Positions 1 to 6,929 of a DNA stretch of 10,962 nucleotides are shown here, one piece after another (the first letter of the stretch is position 1; each line of letters opens with the position of its first letter). Source of the DNA: a candidate division CSSED10-310 bacterium (lineage in GTDB: Bacteria > CSSED10-310 > JAFGJC01); the NCBI GenBank assembly GCA_016929305.1, contig JAFGJC010000448.1, positions 1 through 10,962 on the forward strand. Reading direction: 5' to 3'. A program made the position numbers and the translations under genes. The notes under the pieces were generated by a model. That model saw only the letters and a program-made list of their open reading frames with translations. It was not told the DNA's origin and did not search any database.

Positions 1-164
1 GTATAAACGTTTTCATCAGCAGATCGAGCAGTCTTGATATTAAAGGAGGGTATGGGTTCGACAGACGATTTTTTGAGGGTGATGATTACAATAACGATTC
101 AGATGTTTACTTGGACATTGACGATTCCTTCGTGGCTGCCGTGGAATTCAGGTTGCGGTTCTAG
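1..164 (+). CDS. Outer-membrane beta-barrel protein, C-terminal fragment (5' truncated by window edge)
   Basis: The frame beginning at base 3 is open from the window edge to a TAG at 162-164 and encodes about 53 residues. The visible end has alternating hydrophobic and polar residues and finishes in FVAAVEFRLRF with Phe as the last residue. That is the typical last-strand signature recognised by the BamA outer-membrane assembly machinery. Just before it lie a Gly/aromatic turn (GGYGFDRRF) and an Asp/Asn-rich stretch (DDYNNDSDVYLDIDD) that could be a surface loop or strand turn. The specific family cannot be named from so short a piece. The next gene starts 86 bp downstream with its own possible promoter, so this gene may be a separate unit. 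The barrel call is inference from the C-terminal pattern; a cytoplasmic protein ending in Phe by chance is the alternative. Confidence 0.55.
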   Translation, partial: INVFISRSSSLDIKGGYGFDRRFFEGDDYNNDSDVYLDIDDSFVAAVEFRLRF

Positions 165-187
165 TTTTTCTCGTCACCTTCGGTAAC

Positions 188-217
188 TTGACATCTTTTC
201 ATCACAATGTTTACATT
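188..217 (+). promoter_or_regulatory. Possible sigma70-type promoter upstream of the glycosyltransferase gene
   Basis: A perfect TTGACA lies at 188-193, followed 18 bp later by TACATT at 212-217 (4 of 6 matches to TATAAT). The predicted transcription start would be near 224, before the ribosome binding site at 242-246. It sits in the only sizeable gap (165-250) before the plus-strand cluster, so it could drive the cluster. The -10 is imperfect and the spacer is one base longer than ideal. Confidence 0.35.
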
Positions 218-250
218 TGGCTTTCGGAACCCGTACTTGATGGGGGATTT

Positions 251-967
251 ATGTACATATCCATTGTGATGCCTGCTTATAACGAAGAAGCGAATATCAA
301 ACAGACGGTTGAATCCTGTATTGAAGTGCTGAAGGGTATTCCTGGCGAGCATGAAGTTGTTGTTACCGATGACGGATCACTTGATGATACGGGCAAGATT
401 CTTAAAAAGCTTCAGAAGAATTATGAAAATCTAAAGATTACTGAAAATAAACCCAATAAGGGTTATGGTGCTGCATTGAGGAAAGCGGTTTTAGCTTCAT
501 CCGGTCATCTGATCGTATCAATTGATTCCGATGGACAGTTTGATATTAAAGAACTTCCCTTGCTGCTTTCGCAATGGGAAACGAACATGGATATTCTCAG
601 TGGCTACCGCAAGGCAAAAAAAGATTCATGGGTGAAGGTAGTCGGTGACAGGTGCATGAACAGAATGATTCGGTTATTGTTTCAGGTTCCTTATAAGGAT
701 ACTAATTGCGCCTTTAAAATATACAAGGGTGATATGTTGAGAAATATGAATTTGGAAGCCAGGGGATTTCAGATACCCACTGAAATAATCCTGAAGGCGC
801 ATGCAAAACGAATGAATATCAGTGAAGCTCCTGTAGGACATCGCGAAAGAAAAGGCGGGGTATCTGCGTTGACTCCTTTGAAAACAGCCATGGGGATGGC
901 CGTATTTTTATGTTATCTTAGAATAAAGATTTGCCTTTACCGGAGAAATATTTTGAGAGACGTATAA
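251..967 (+). CDS. Family 2 glycosyltransferase, dolichyl-phosphate-mannose-synthase-like
   Basis: A 238-residue GT-A fold glycosyltransferase that should transfer a sugar from a nucleotide-sugar donor, possibly to a polyprenyl phosphate, at the cytoplasmic face of the membrane. The N-terminus has the family opening SIVMPAYNEEANI. VVTDDGS (D40-D41) is the nucleotide-binding Asp pair, and SIDSDGQFD carries the metal-binding DSD at 92-94 followed by the G-Q typical of DPM-synthase-like members. CAFKIYKGDMLR and RGFQIPTEII match the later conserved acceptor-side region. The hydrophobic stretch near the C-terminus (AMGMAVFLCYLRIKICLY) could associate with the membrane, but there is no full pair of transmembrane helices as in GtrB. 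I chose ATG 251 because GGGGG at 242-246 precedes it and the family motif begins at once; an in-frame TTG at 188 would add 21 residues unlike the family and overlaps the possible promoter. Its stop directly abuts the next ATG. The sugar and acceptor cannot be told from sequence. Confidence 0.93.
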   Translation: MYISIVMPAYNEEANIKQTVESCIEVLKGIPGEHEVVVTDDGSLDDTGKILKKLQKNYENLKITENKPNKGYGAALRKAVLASSGHLIVSIDSDGQFDIKELPLLLSQWETNMDILSGYRKAKKDSWVKVVGDRCMNRMIRLLFQVPYKDTNCAFKIYKGDMLRNMNLEARGFQIPTEIILKAHAKRMNISEAPVGHRERKGGVSALTPLKTAMGMAVFLCYLRIKICLYRRNILRDV

Positions 968-1927
968 ATGAACTGTGATATCAGGGGCATCTATGGTGTA
1001 ATACTTGCGGCAGGAGCTGGTGCACGCCTTCGGCCGTTGAGTGTCAATTTACCCAAGCCCCTGTTTCCAATATGCAATAAACCGATCATTCAGCATCAAA
1101 TAGAATATATGCGCGCCATTGGGATTAAACAATTTAAAATTGTTGTTGGTCATTTGGGTAGACATATTATGGAGCAGTTTGGGAACGGTTCGGATTTGGG
1201 TGTTCAAATCCGATATGTGATCCAGGAGAAACCTCTCGGTATCGCTCACGCCGTCTATCAACTGGAAGATGAATTGGATGGTCCGTTTCTGTTATTTCTG
1301 GGAGATATTTTTCTTGTACCCATGAATTTGGATCGCATTATTGAAATATTCCGGAACAAAAATGCATCGGGTGTCCTTGCCGTAATGAAGGAAACACGGG
1401 CGGATTTCATCCGGAGGAATTTTGCGGTCGCACTGAATGAAGAAGACAGAGTCATCAAGGTGATTGAGAAACCGCGATATGTGAAAGACACACTGAAAGG
1501 TTGCGGTATATATCTTTTTGATTTGCCTATTTTTGATGCTATCCGCCGGACACCTCGAACGGCAATGAGAGATGAGTACGAGATTACAACGGCGATACAA
1601 ATTCTTGTCGATGACGGATATCCCGTTTATCCTGCTGAGGTTGTTGACTGGGATATGAATGTCACGGTTCCATGTGATTTACTTGAATGTAACATCAGGT
1701 TGTTGAAACATATGGGATTGGAGTATCTTATCGGAGAGAACTCATACATTCCTGCCAATACGGAAATCAATTCAGCTGTAATTGGTAATAACGTTATCAT
1801 TCAAAATCCAATCAAGATCAGAAATGCACTGATCATGCCGAACACAACCTTAGAAACGTTCCAGGATTTGGAAAATGTTATTGTAACGAGTGACAACATT
1901 ATTCATTGTCCCATTTTCAAACCATAG
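968..1927 (+). CDS. Sugar-1-phosphate nucleotidylyltransferase (RmlA/GlmU-like NTP transferase)
   Basis: A 319-residue enzyme expected to join a sugar 1-phosphate to an NTP, giving an NDP-sugar donor and pyrophosphate in the cytoplasm. The N-terminal signature is GVILAAGAGARLRPLS with PK at 29-30, the NTP-binding loop. EKPLGIAHAVYQ is the base and sugar recognition segment typical of glucose-1-phosphate thymidylyltransferases. FLGDIF holds the metal-binding Asp113, and IEKP is at 166-169. DWDMNVTVPCDLLECN corresponds to the second metal/sugar region but is not the standard form. After about residue 258 comes a short isoleucine-rich segment (YIPANTEINSAVIGNNVIIQ, then IRNALIMPNT) that looks like two or three turns of a left-handed beta helix, as in longer members of the family. 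The gene starts on the base after the preceding stop, with GAGAGA at 955-960 as ribosome binding site. It probably supplies the donor for the adjacent glycosyltransferase. Base and sugar specificity are not determinable; dTDP-glucose-type is a guess from the EKPLGIAHA motif. Confidence 0.92.
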   Translation: MNCDIRGIYGVILAAGAGARLRPLSVNLPKPLFPICNKPIIQHQIEYMRAIGIKQFKIVVGHLGRHIMEQFGNGSDLGVQIRYVIQEKPLGIAHAVYQLEDELDGPFLLFLGDIFLVPMNLDRIIEIFRNKNASGVLAVMKETRADFIRRNFAVALNEEDRVIKVIEKPRYVKDTLKGCGIYLFDLPIFDAIRRTPRTAMRDEYEITTAIQILVDDGYPVYPAEVVDWDMNVTVPCDLLECNIRLLKHMGLEYLIGENSYIPANTEINSAVIGNNVIIQNPIKIRNALIMPNTTLETFQDLENVIVTSDNIIHCPIFKP

Positions 1928-1932
1928 GCGGA
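1926..1932 (+). promoter_or_regulatory. Ribosome binding site that sets the carbamoyltransferase start
   Basis: AGGCGGA lies 6 bases before ATG 1939 and overlaps the TAG stop (1925-1927) of the preceding gene. This supports ATG 1939 over the in-frame TTG at 1906, whose extra 11 residues overlap the upstream gene and do not resemble the family. Confidence 0.6.
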
Positions 1933-1938
1933 TCATTT

Positions 1939-3654
1939 ATGGCTGATGAATCGACGTTTTATCTTGGTCTGCATGCGGGTCATGATGCCAATGTTTGTGT
2001 GATGGACAATCAGGGGATCGTACTGTTTGCTGCGGGTGAGGAGCGATTTAACCGGAAGAAAATGTACGCGGGATTCCCCGAGCAAGCTTTGGGATATGCG
2101 TTGACGACATTTGGCAAACGTTTTGAGTGTCTTGCTACTCCCAGAATGGATACCTTGTCTAAAGTGCTGAGAGAGATTGGATTTCTCTGGCACAGCATGC
2201 GAAACGGTCTTGCAGCACCTCGTTTCGGCATATGGTTTACAAAAGGTTTGAGCAAACTTTTTCAGGGAAGATCGCTGGAGAGAGGTACGGAAAATTTTTT
2301 ACCGGTCCTTGAAAATTCTCTGGTAAATGTCGAACATCACCACGCTCATGCTGCAAGTGCTTTTTATCCAAGCGGATTCCAAAAAGCATATGTGATGACG
2401 CTTGATGGTGAAGGTGATGGATTTTCCTGTTGCATTTATCAAGCAGAAGGTAACCAACTGAATCGACTGGCAAAATTTTACCATAATGATGTGACAATCG
2501 GGAGAGACTACGAAAAAGTAACGGCCATGCTCGGTTTTCACCCGCTACGCCATCCCGGCAAAATTACTGGGCTTGCCGCTTTTGGCCAGTTTAATCAAGA
2601 ATGTATTGAAACACTGTTAACCTATCTTAAAAAAAGCTGGCACATCGATCGCCATCGAGTTCTTTCCAGCAAAAATGCCTATCAAATCATCTCGAACGAA
2701 GGAAAGAAAAGTCTTATCAGAGATCGCGATGAAATTTTCAAGTCATTTTCTGATCAAGATATTGCGTATGCTATTCAATATATTACGGAACACAAGGTCA
2801 TCGATATCATTAGAAGATGGATTCCAAACACTCATAAGGCGAATATCGTTCTCGCCGGTGGCGTTTTTGCCAATGTTGCCTTGAATAAAAAAATCAAGGA
2901 ACTCGGATTTAATAATATCTTTGTTCAACCGGCAATGACCGATGCGGGTCTGTCATTGGGATCCATTTTATATCATATGGCTGCTTATAATGCGATTGTT
3001 CCGTTCAATCATGTCTTTTTTGGTCCATCTTATTCAACTGATGAAATCAAATCCACGTTGGAAGCCAAAGGTATAGATTATAAATCCCCCAAAAATCCGG
3101 AAAAAGAAACCGCACGCCTTCTTGCTCAAGGCAAGGTAGTAGCTAGATTTGACGGTAGAATGGAATTCGGTCCAAGGGCTTTAGGAAATCGGTCAATACT
3201 CTATCAGGCGAGTGATGTTACTGTTAATGACTGGTTGAATAAAAAGCTTCAAAGAACCGAATTTATGCCGTTTGCTCCCGTTACACTGGAACGCTTTGCT
3301 GAACAGTGTTATCGAGGATACCGGGGTGCTGAACGTGCAGCAAAATATATGACAATTACCTTTGATTGTACGGAACAGATGAGCACCGAATGTCCTGCGG
3401 TGGTTCATGTCGACGGCACGGCACGTCCCCAAATCATAAATAAGGAAGATAATCCCGGATATAATCAGATTCTTGAAGAATATTTCACATTAACAGGAAT
3501 TCCCACACTGATTAACACGAGTTTCAACATGCATGAAGAACCGATTGTCATGACACCTGAAGATGCCATCAGAGCATTTCAAGCCAGTCAATTGGATGCG
3601 CTCCTCATCGGTCCTTATATAATAATAAATAAACAAGCAACACAGAATATTTAA
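1939..3654 (+). CDS. O-carbamoyltransferase, NodU/CmcH/TobZ family
   Basis: A 571-residue enzyme of normal family length. Family members make carbamoyl-adenylate from carbamoyl phosphate and ATP, then pass the carbamoyl group to a hydroxyl of a sugar or metabolite. The N-terminal Kae1-like (HSP70/actin fold) domain opens with YLGLHAGHDANVCV and GEERFNRKK. It carries the metal ligands in HHHAHAASAF (H133, H137) and LDGEGDG (D156), and closes with LAGGVFANVALNKK and MTDAGLSLGS (D335). These spacings agree with TobZ as I recall it. The C-terminal YrdC-like domain has RMEFGPRALGNRS (407-419) and LINTSFNMHEEPIV (524-537), both hallmarks of the carbamoyl-adenylate site. All expected motifs are present, so it should be active. 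It lies 11 bp after the nucleotidylyltransferase stop and is surely cotranscribed, suggesting a glycan or sugar acceptor. Its TAA overlaps a downstream ATG by one base (TAATG), see the next entry. The acceptor is unknown. Confidence 0.95.
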   Translation: MADESTFYLGLHAGHDANVCVMDNQGIVLFAAGEERFNRKKMYAGFPEQALGYALTTFGKRFECLATPRMDTLSKVLREIGFLWHSMRNGLAAPRFGIWFTKGLSKLFQGRSLERGTENFLPVLENSLVNVEHHHAHAASAFYPSGFQKAYVMTLDGEGDGFSCCIYQAEGNQLNRLAKFYHNDVTIGRDYEKVTAMLGFHPLRHPGKITGLAAFGQFNQECIETLLTYLKKSWHIDRHRVLSSKNAYQIISNEGKKSLIRDRDEIFKSFSDQDIAYAIQYITEHKVIDIIRRWIPNTHKANIVLAGGVFANVALNKKIKELGFNNIFVQPAMTDAGLSLGSILYHMAAYNAIVPFNHVFFGPSYSTDEIKSTLEAKGIDYKSPKNPEKETARLLAQGKVVARFDGRMEFGPRALGNRSILYQASDVTVNDWLNKKLQRTEFMPFAPVTLERFAEQCYRGYRGAERAAKYMTITFDCTEQMSTECPAVVHVDGTARPQIINKEDNPGYNQILEEYFTLTGIPTLINTSFNMHEEPIVMTPEDAIRAFQASQLDALLIGPYIIINKQATQNI

Positions 3655-3932
3655 TGAAAAGAACAATTTGGAGCTGATATCTGTTTTATTCCGCAGGCAA
3701 ATTGACGGTATTCGATGAATATGACTATGATGTTGTCGTGATGTCAACTCCCAGTAGCTTAATACTCGGAAATAAAGCCTTTTTGAGATTTGCCGGAAGC
3801 CTATACAATGAAATATCAGAAAGAAAATATTCTCAGGCTGGTTATGTATTGCCGATATATCTAGAATTACAGGAAAAACGTTGCTGGAGAGTTCTGTCGT
3901 TGAAATTCGAAAGTTTGGAGGGGTGGAGGTAG
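3654..3932 (+). pseudogene. Possible broken gene remnant between the carbamoyltransferase and phzF-family genes
   Basis: An ATG at 3654-3656 overlaps the carbamoyltransferase stop by one base, the usual layout of a translationally coupled gene. It is halted after seven codons (MKRTIWS) by TGA at 3675-3677. The same frame then stays open to TAG 3930-3932 and includes YLFYSAGKLTVFDEYDYDVV, VVMSTPSSLILGNKAFLRF, AGSLYNEISERKYSQAG and a less convincing Trp/Arg-rich end. A TTG at 3702 could start a 76-residue protein, but I see no good ribosome binding site for it. Two other plus frames also have protein-like stretches: LELISVLFRRQIDGIR at about 3667-3714, and ADISRITGKTLLESSVVEIR plus KFGGVEVD at about 3854-3935. 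This pattern suggests a gene decayed by a nonsense mutation and frameshifts. I do not recognise the family. A genuine small hypothetical gene at 3702-3932, or non-coding spacer, remains possible. Confidence 0.35.
3925..3929 (+). promoter_or_regulatory. Ribosome binding site of the PhzF-family gene
   Basis: GGAGG, 6 bases before ATG 3936, within a G-rich run. It fixes the start, since a TAG in the same frame at 3930-3932 rules out any longer protein. Confidence 0.7.
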
Positions 3933-3935
3933 ATC

Positions 3936-4826
3936 ATGCGTGGTCATGTGTTCTTTATCGTGGACGTTTTCGCGGAAAAAAAATTCACCGGAAATCAACT
4001 GGCAGTTTTTTGTAATGGGTGGCAATACTCCGATAGAGAAATGCTGGACCTGACCAGAGAAATGAATTACTCCGAATCGACGTTTATTCTGTCTGAAAAA
4101 CCCTCTTTTAATGGTTATCCTGTACGGATATTTACACCTGAAGAGGAGTTGCCATTCGCGGGTCACCCTACACTGGGAACGGCATTTGTTATCGCCACGG
4201 AAATACTTAAGAAAAAAATCGAATGTCTTCATCTGGATTTGAAAGTTGGATCTATACCGGTTTCATTATCCTATACCAATGATTCATTGGAGAGGCTTTG
4301 GATGAGACAGATAGAACCGTTATTTGGTGAGATCATTGATGCCGAGATTGTAAGCAGAATATTGCATCTCGAAACTAACGATCTGGATTTGCGATTTCCG
4401 ATTCAGGAGGTATCGACAGGTTTAAATGTTCTTATCGTCCCGTTAAAAACTCTGGCATCTGTTCGTAATATTCAGGTAAACAGAAAACTTTTTTATGAGT
4501 TTGTAGAACATCGAAGTGCAAAGGATATACTTGTTTTCTGTCCGCAAACGTATCACGATCAACATGATATTAATGTCAGGGTATTCTCTCATTATCAGGC
4601 TATCCCGGAGGATCCCGCGACGGGAAGTGCGAATGGCTGTCTGGCGGGTTATTTGGCGAGGTATAGATTTTTTGGAAGTGACAGTGTCGATATTTCTGTT
4701 GAGCAGGGTTATGAAATACATCGACCGTCAGTGTTATATTTGAAATCAAAAGATACGAAGGGAAGGATTGAGGTTAATGTAGGGGGTAACGTGATAAAAG
4801 TTGCCAAGGGGAGACTCGCCCGATGA
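3936..4826 (+). CDS. PhzF-family isomerase/epimerase-like protein
   Basis: A 296-residue protein with the diaminopimelate-epimerase-like fold of the PhzF family, predicted cytoplasmic. Family members isomerise small acids by proton transfer (PhzF itself acts on trans-2,3-dihydro-3-hydroxyanthranilate); most homologues have unknown substrates. The opening VDVFAEKKFTGNQLAVF is diagnostic. The catalytic Glu is E47 in MNYSESTFI, matching E45 of PhzF. The GHP loop has H77 in FAGHPTLGTAF, and the C-terminal half carries EDPATGSANGCLAGYL with D226, the counterpart of D208. All three conserved acidic/His positions are intact, so an active enzyme is expected. There are no phenazine genes in the window, so phenazine synthesis is not implied. 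The stop overlaps the next start by 4 bp (ATGA), so it is coupled to the peptidase. A role in tailoring the neighbouring carbamoylated product or modifying an amino acid is possible but unproven. Confidence 0.95.
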   Translation: MRGHVFFIVDVFAEKKFTGNQLAVFCNGWQYSDREMLDLTREMNYSESTFILSEKPSFNGYPVRIFTPEEELPFAGHPTLGTAFVIATEILKKKIECLHLDLKVGSIPVSLSYTNDSLERLWMRQIEPLFGEIIDAEIVSRILHLETNDLDLRFPIQEVSTGLNVLIVPLKTLASVRNIQVNRKLFYEFVEHRSAKDILVFCPQTYHDQHDINVRVFSHYQAIPEDPATGSANGCLAGYLARYRFFGSDSVDISVEQGYEIHRPSVLYLKSKDTKGRIEVNVGGNVIKVAKGRLAR

Positions 4827-6925
4827 CACGCAAGCCATTCATCTGGATGACATTTTTGATGGCAATATTTCTGAATATCGGTTGTTCGATATCCAATATG
4901 TCCTTGGATCATGGGGACAAACATAAGAATTCGCCGGTTGATGTTTATCATGGAATTGAAGTGATTGATCCATTTCGATGGCTGGAAGATAGAGGGAGTA
5001 AACGTGTCGCCGCATGGGAAGAAACTCAAATAAACCAGACCCGCAAATATCTCGATAGTATTTCCTCCAGAGACTGGATCGTCAAAGAAAGCTCAGAAAT
5101 GCTGTTTTATGACGATGCGACGTATCCCAGAGAGGTTTTAGACGGTAAACGCATTTTCTGGTGGACCAAGTCAAAGGAAGACGAGCATTGGATGTACTGG
5201 ACACGAAAGGAAGAGAACACCCCGGCAATTCTGGTTCTGGATCCGAATATTTGGCCATCTGGTGAACAATTGAATTTCGTCGAACCTTGCAATGATGGCC
5301 GATATGTTGCTTATGGAAAATCTTCGGGTGGCGATGAAAACACTCAAATTTCAATACTTGATCTGGAATCCGGTAAATTGATTTCTGAAAGGCTGTCGGG
5401 ATGGCAACAGGAACGTTTATCTTGGTTTCCAGACAATTCAGGTTTTTTTTATTCAGCAAAACCGTTACAAGGTGAAGTTCCAGAAGGTGAAGAGCATTAC
5501 TGGCACAGAGTCTATTCTCATAAACTCGGAAGCAACGAAAACGATCAACTCGTTTTTAAACATGATTCCATCAAGGAGAAATATCATCAGGCGGTTGTTA
5601 CCGAAGACGGCGCTTACGTGATATTTTATCGTTTCGGCAATAATAAGACGGATATTTATTTCCGGCCGTTTGGAGATAATGGTCCACCTATTCCAATAGT
5701 AGAGGAGCGCGAAGGTAAAACCTTCGTGTTTCCTTTGGGAAGCAGATTGCTGATACAAACAGATCATGATGCGCCCAATGGGAAGGTAATGATTACCGAC
5801 ATGGATCACACTGGCCATGAATTCTGGCGGACACTTATCCCTGAGCAGGATGACAACTTAGAATATATCAATCCGGTGGATGGATTGATATATGCAGTGT
5901 ATTTGAAAGATGTTCATACCGTCGTAAAGATTTTTGATTTCGATGGTACACATCTTGGTGATGTCCCTCTACCCGGCCTCGGCACGGCGAATGTGTCGGG
6001 GTATTGGAGTAAACCTCCTGTACTTATCTCTTATAGCTCCTATAATACACCCGCTATGTTGTACAATTTTAGTCCTGGCACCCGCTCACTCGAGGTTGTT
6101 CATAAATCTCCAATATCAATCGACAGCTCAGAAATAAAGGTTAATCAAATATTTTATGACACCAAAGATTCGGTCAGAGTTCCGATGTTCATTATTTCCA
6201 GCTCCAACATCAAAAATCCTGGAAAGACGCCGACTCTGTTATATGGTTACGGAGGTTTCAGCGCCGTTTTGAAACCACATTTCAACAACTATTACTATAT
6301 GTGGGTAAAAAAGGGCGGTATTGTTGCTATAGCGAATATCAGAGGTGGCGGGGAATATGGAAGGAAATGGCATGAAGCAGCAAAGACAATTCATCGACAG
6401 ATAGCTTTTGATGATTTTATTGCTGCCGCTGAATATCTGATTAGCGAGGGTTTTACCGATGGCGATCATTTGTCAATTATGGGTGGAAGCAACGGGGGGT
6501 TGCTTGTCGCTGCTGTAGCTGTTCAGAGACCCGATCTGTTTCAAGCCGTATGCAGCGATTCTCCTTTATTGGATATGATCCGTTTCAATAAATTTGGAAT
6601 TGCCAACCTTTGGACTGATGAATACGGTGATCCTGAGGATCCTCAAGAATTTTTGGCTCTACTCGCTTATTCGCCCTATCACAACGTTGTTCCCGGAACG
6701 GACTATCCGGCATGTTTATTTGTAGCTCGAGAAAATGATGCTCGCGTTGACCCATTGCATGCGCGTAAAATGGTAGCCCGATTACAGGAAGCCGATGGAG
6801 ATTCGGAACCAATACTGTTCCTCAAAGAACTGAATTCCGGACATTTGGGCGCTACAACCTTGAGTGGAAATATTCAAACAAGTGCGGATATTTATGCGTT
6901 TCTCATGGATCAAACCGGCTTGTAA
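4823..6925 (+). CDS. Prolyl oligopeptidase-family serine peptidase (S9A), exported, possible lipoprotein
   Basis: A 700-residue peptidase that should cleave short peptides, classically after proline, inside a chamber closed by a beta-propeller. The mature N-terminal region begins with VDVYHGIEVIDPFRWLED, the standard S9A entry motif at about residues 39-56. Residues about 60-450 form the propeller domain (for example WFPDNSGFFYSAKP), and about 470-700 the alpha/beta hydrolase domain with LLYGYGGF and IANIRGGGEYGRKWH. The catalytic triad is S556 in MGGSNGG, D639 in ENDARVDP (with R641, equivalent to the substrate-binding Arg of pig POP) and H674 in NSGHLGA; spacing resembles the pig enzyme (554/641/680). 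Unlike typical cytosolic POPs it starts with MTRKPFIWMTFLMAIFLNIG and then Cys21: a basic start, hydrophobic core and lipobox-like end. Asn at -3 is not ideal, so lipid anchoring is uncertain, but export or membrane anchoring is likely. AAGGGGAG at 4806-4813 is a good ribosome binding site inside phzF. Confidence 0.95.
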   Translation: MTRKPFIWMTFLMAIFLNIGCSISNMSLDHGDKHKNSPVDVYHGIEVIDPFRWLEDRGSKRVAAWEETQINQTRKYLDSISSRDWIVKESSEMLFYDDATYPREVLDGKRIFWWTKSKEDEHWMYWTRKEENTPAILVLDPNIWPSGEQLNFVEPCNDGRYVAYGKSSGGDENTQISILDLESGKLISERLSGWQQERLSWFPDNSGFFYSAKPLQGEVPEGEEHYWHRVYSHKLGSNENDQLVFKHDSIKEKYHQAVVTEDGAYVIFYRFGNNKTDIYFRPFGDNGPPIPIVEEREGKTFVFPLGSRLLIQTDHDAPNGKVMITDMDHTGHEFWRTLIPEQDDNLEYINPVDGLIYAVYLKDVHTVVKIFDFDGTHLGDVPLPGLGTANVSGYWSKPPVLISYSSYNTPAMLYNFSPGTRSLEVVHKSPISIDSSEIKVNQIFYDTKDSVRVPMFIISSSNIKNPGKTPTLLYGYGGFSAVLKPHFNNYYYMWVKKGGIVAIANIRGGGEYGRKWHEAAKTIHRQIAFDDFIAAAEYLISEGFTDGDHLSIMGGSNGGLLVAAVAVQRPDLFQAVCSDSPLLDMIRFNKFGIANLWTDEYGDPEDPQEFLALLAYSPYHNVVPGTDYPACLFVARENDARVDPLHARKMVARLQEADGDSEPILFLKELNSGHLGATTLSGNIQTSADIYAFLMDQTGL

Positions 6926-6929
6926 CAAT

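Noticed and set aside
168..184. Small hairpin GTCACC-TTC-GGTAAC as a terminator for the barrel gene
   Set aside because: The stem is short with a C-A mismatch and no T-run follows it.
43..186. AAAGGAGGG followed by ATG at 52, with a 44-codon frame to 186
   Set aside because: The ribosome-binding-like run is only about 2 bases from the ATG, too close to work. The encoded peptide has no family features, and the same bases encode the GGYGF turn in the barrel frame.
3675..3677. In-frame TGA read as selenocysteine
   Set aside because: No recognisable stem-loop directly after the TGA, no redox motif around it, and the downstream frame does not match a known selenoprotein. A nonsense mutation or no gene at all is simpler.
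3867..4232. Open minus-strand frame of about 120 codons opposite the PhzF-family gene
   Set aside because: It lies antisense to a gene with clear catalytic motifs, has low-complexity aromatic/basic composition and no ribosome binding site or family motif.
5082..5818. Two open minus-strand frames of 117-125 codons opposite the oligopeptidase gene
   Set aside because: They are shadows of a fully supported S9A coding region and show no recognisable protein signature.
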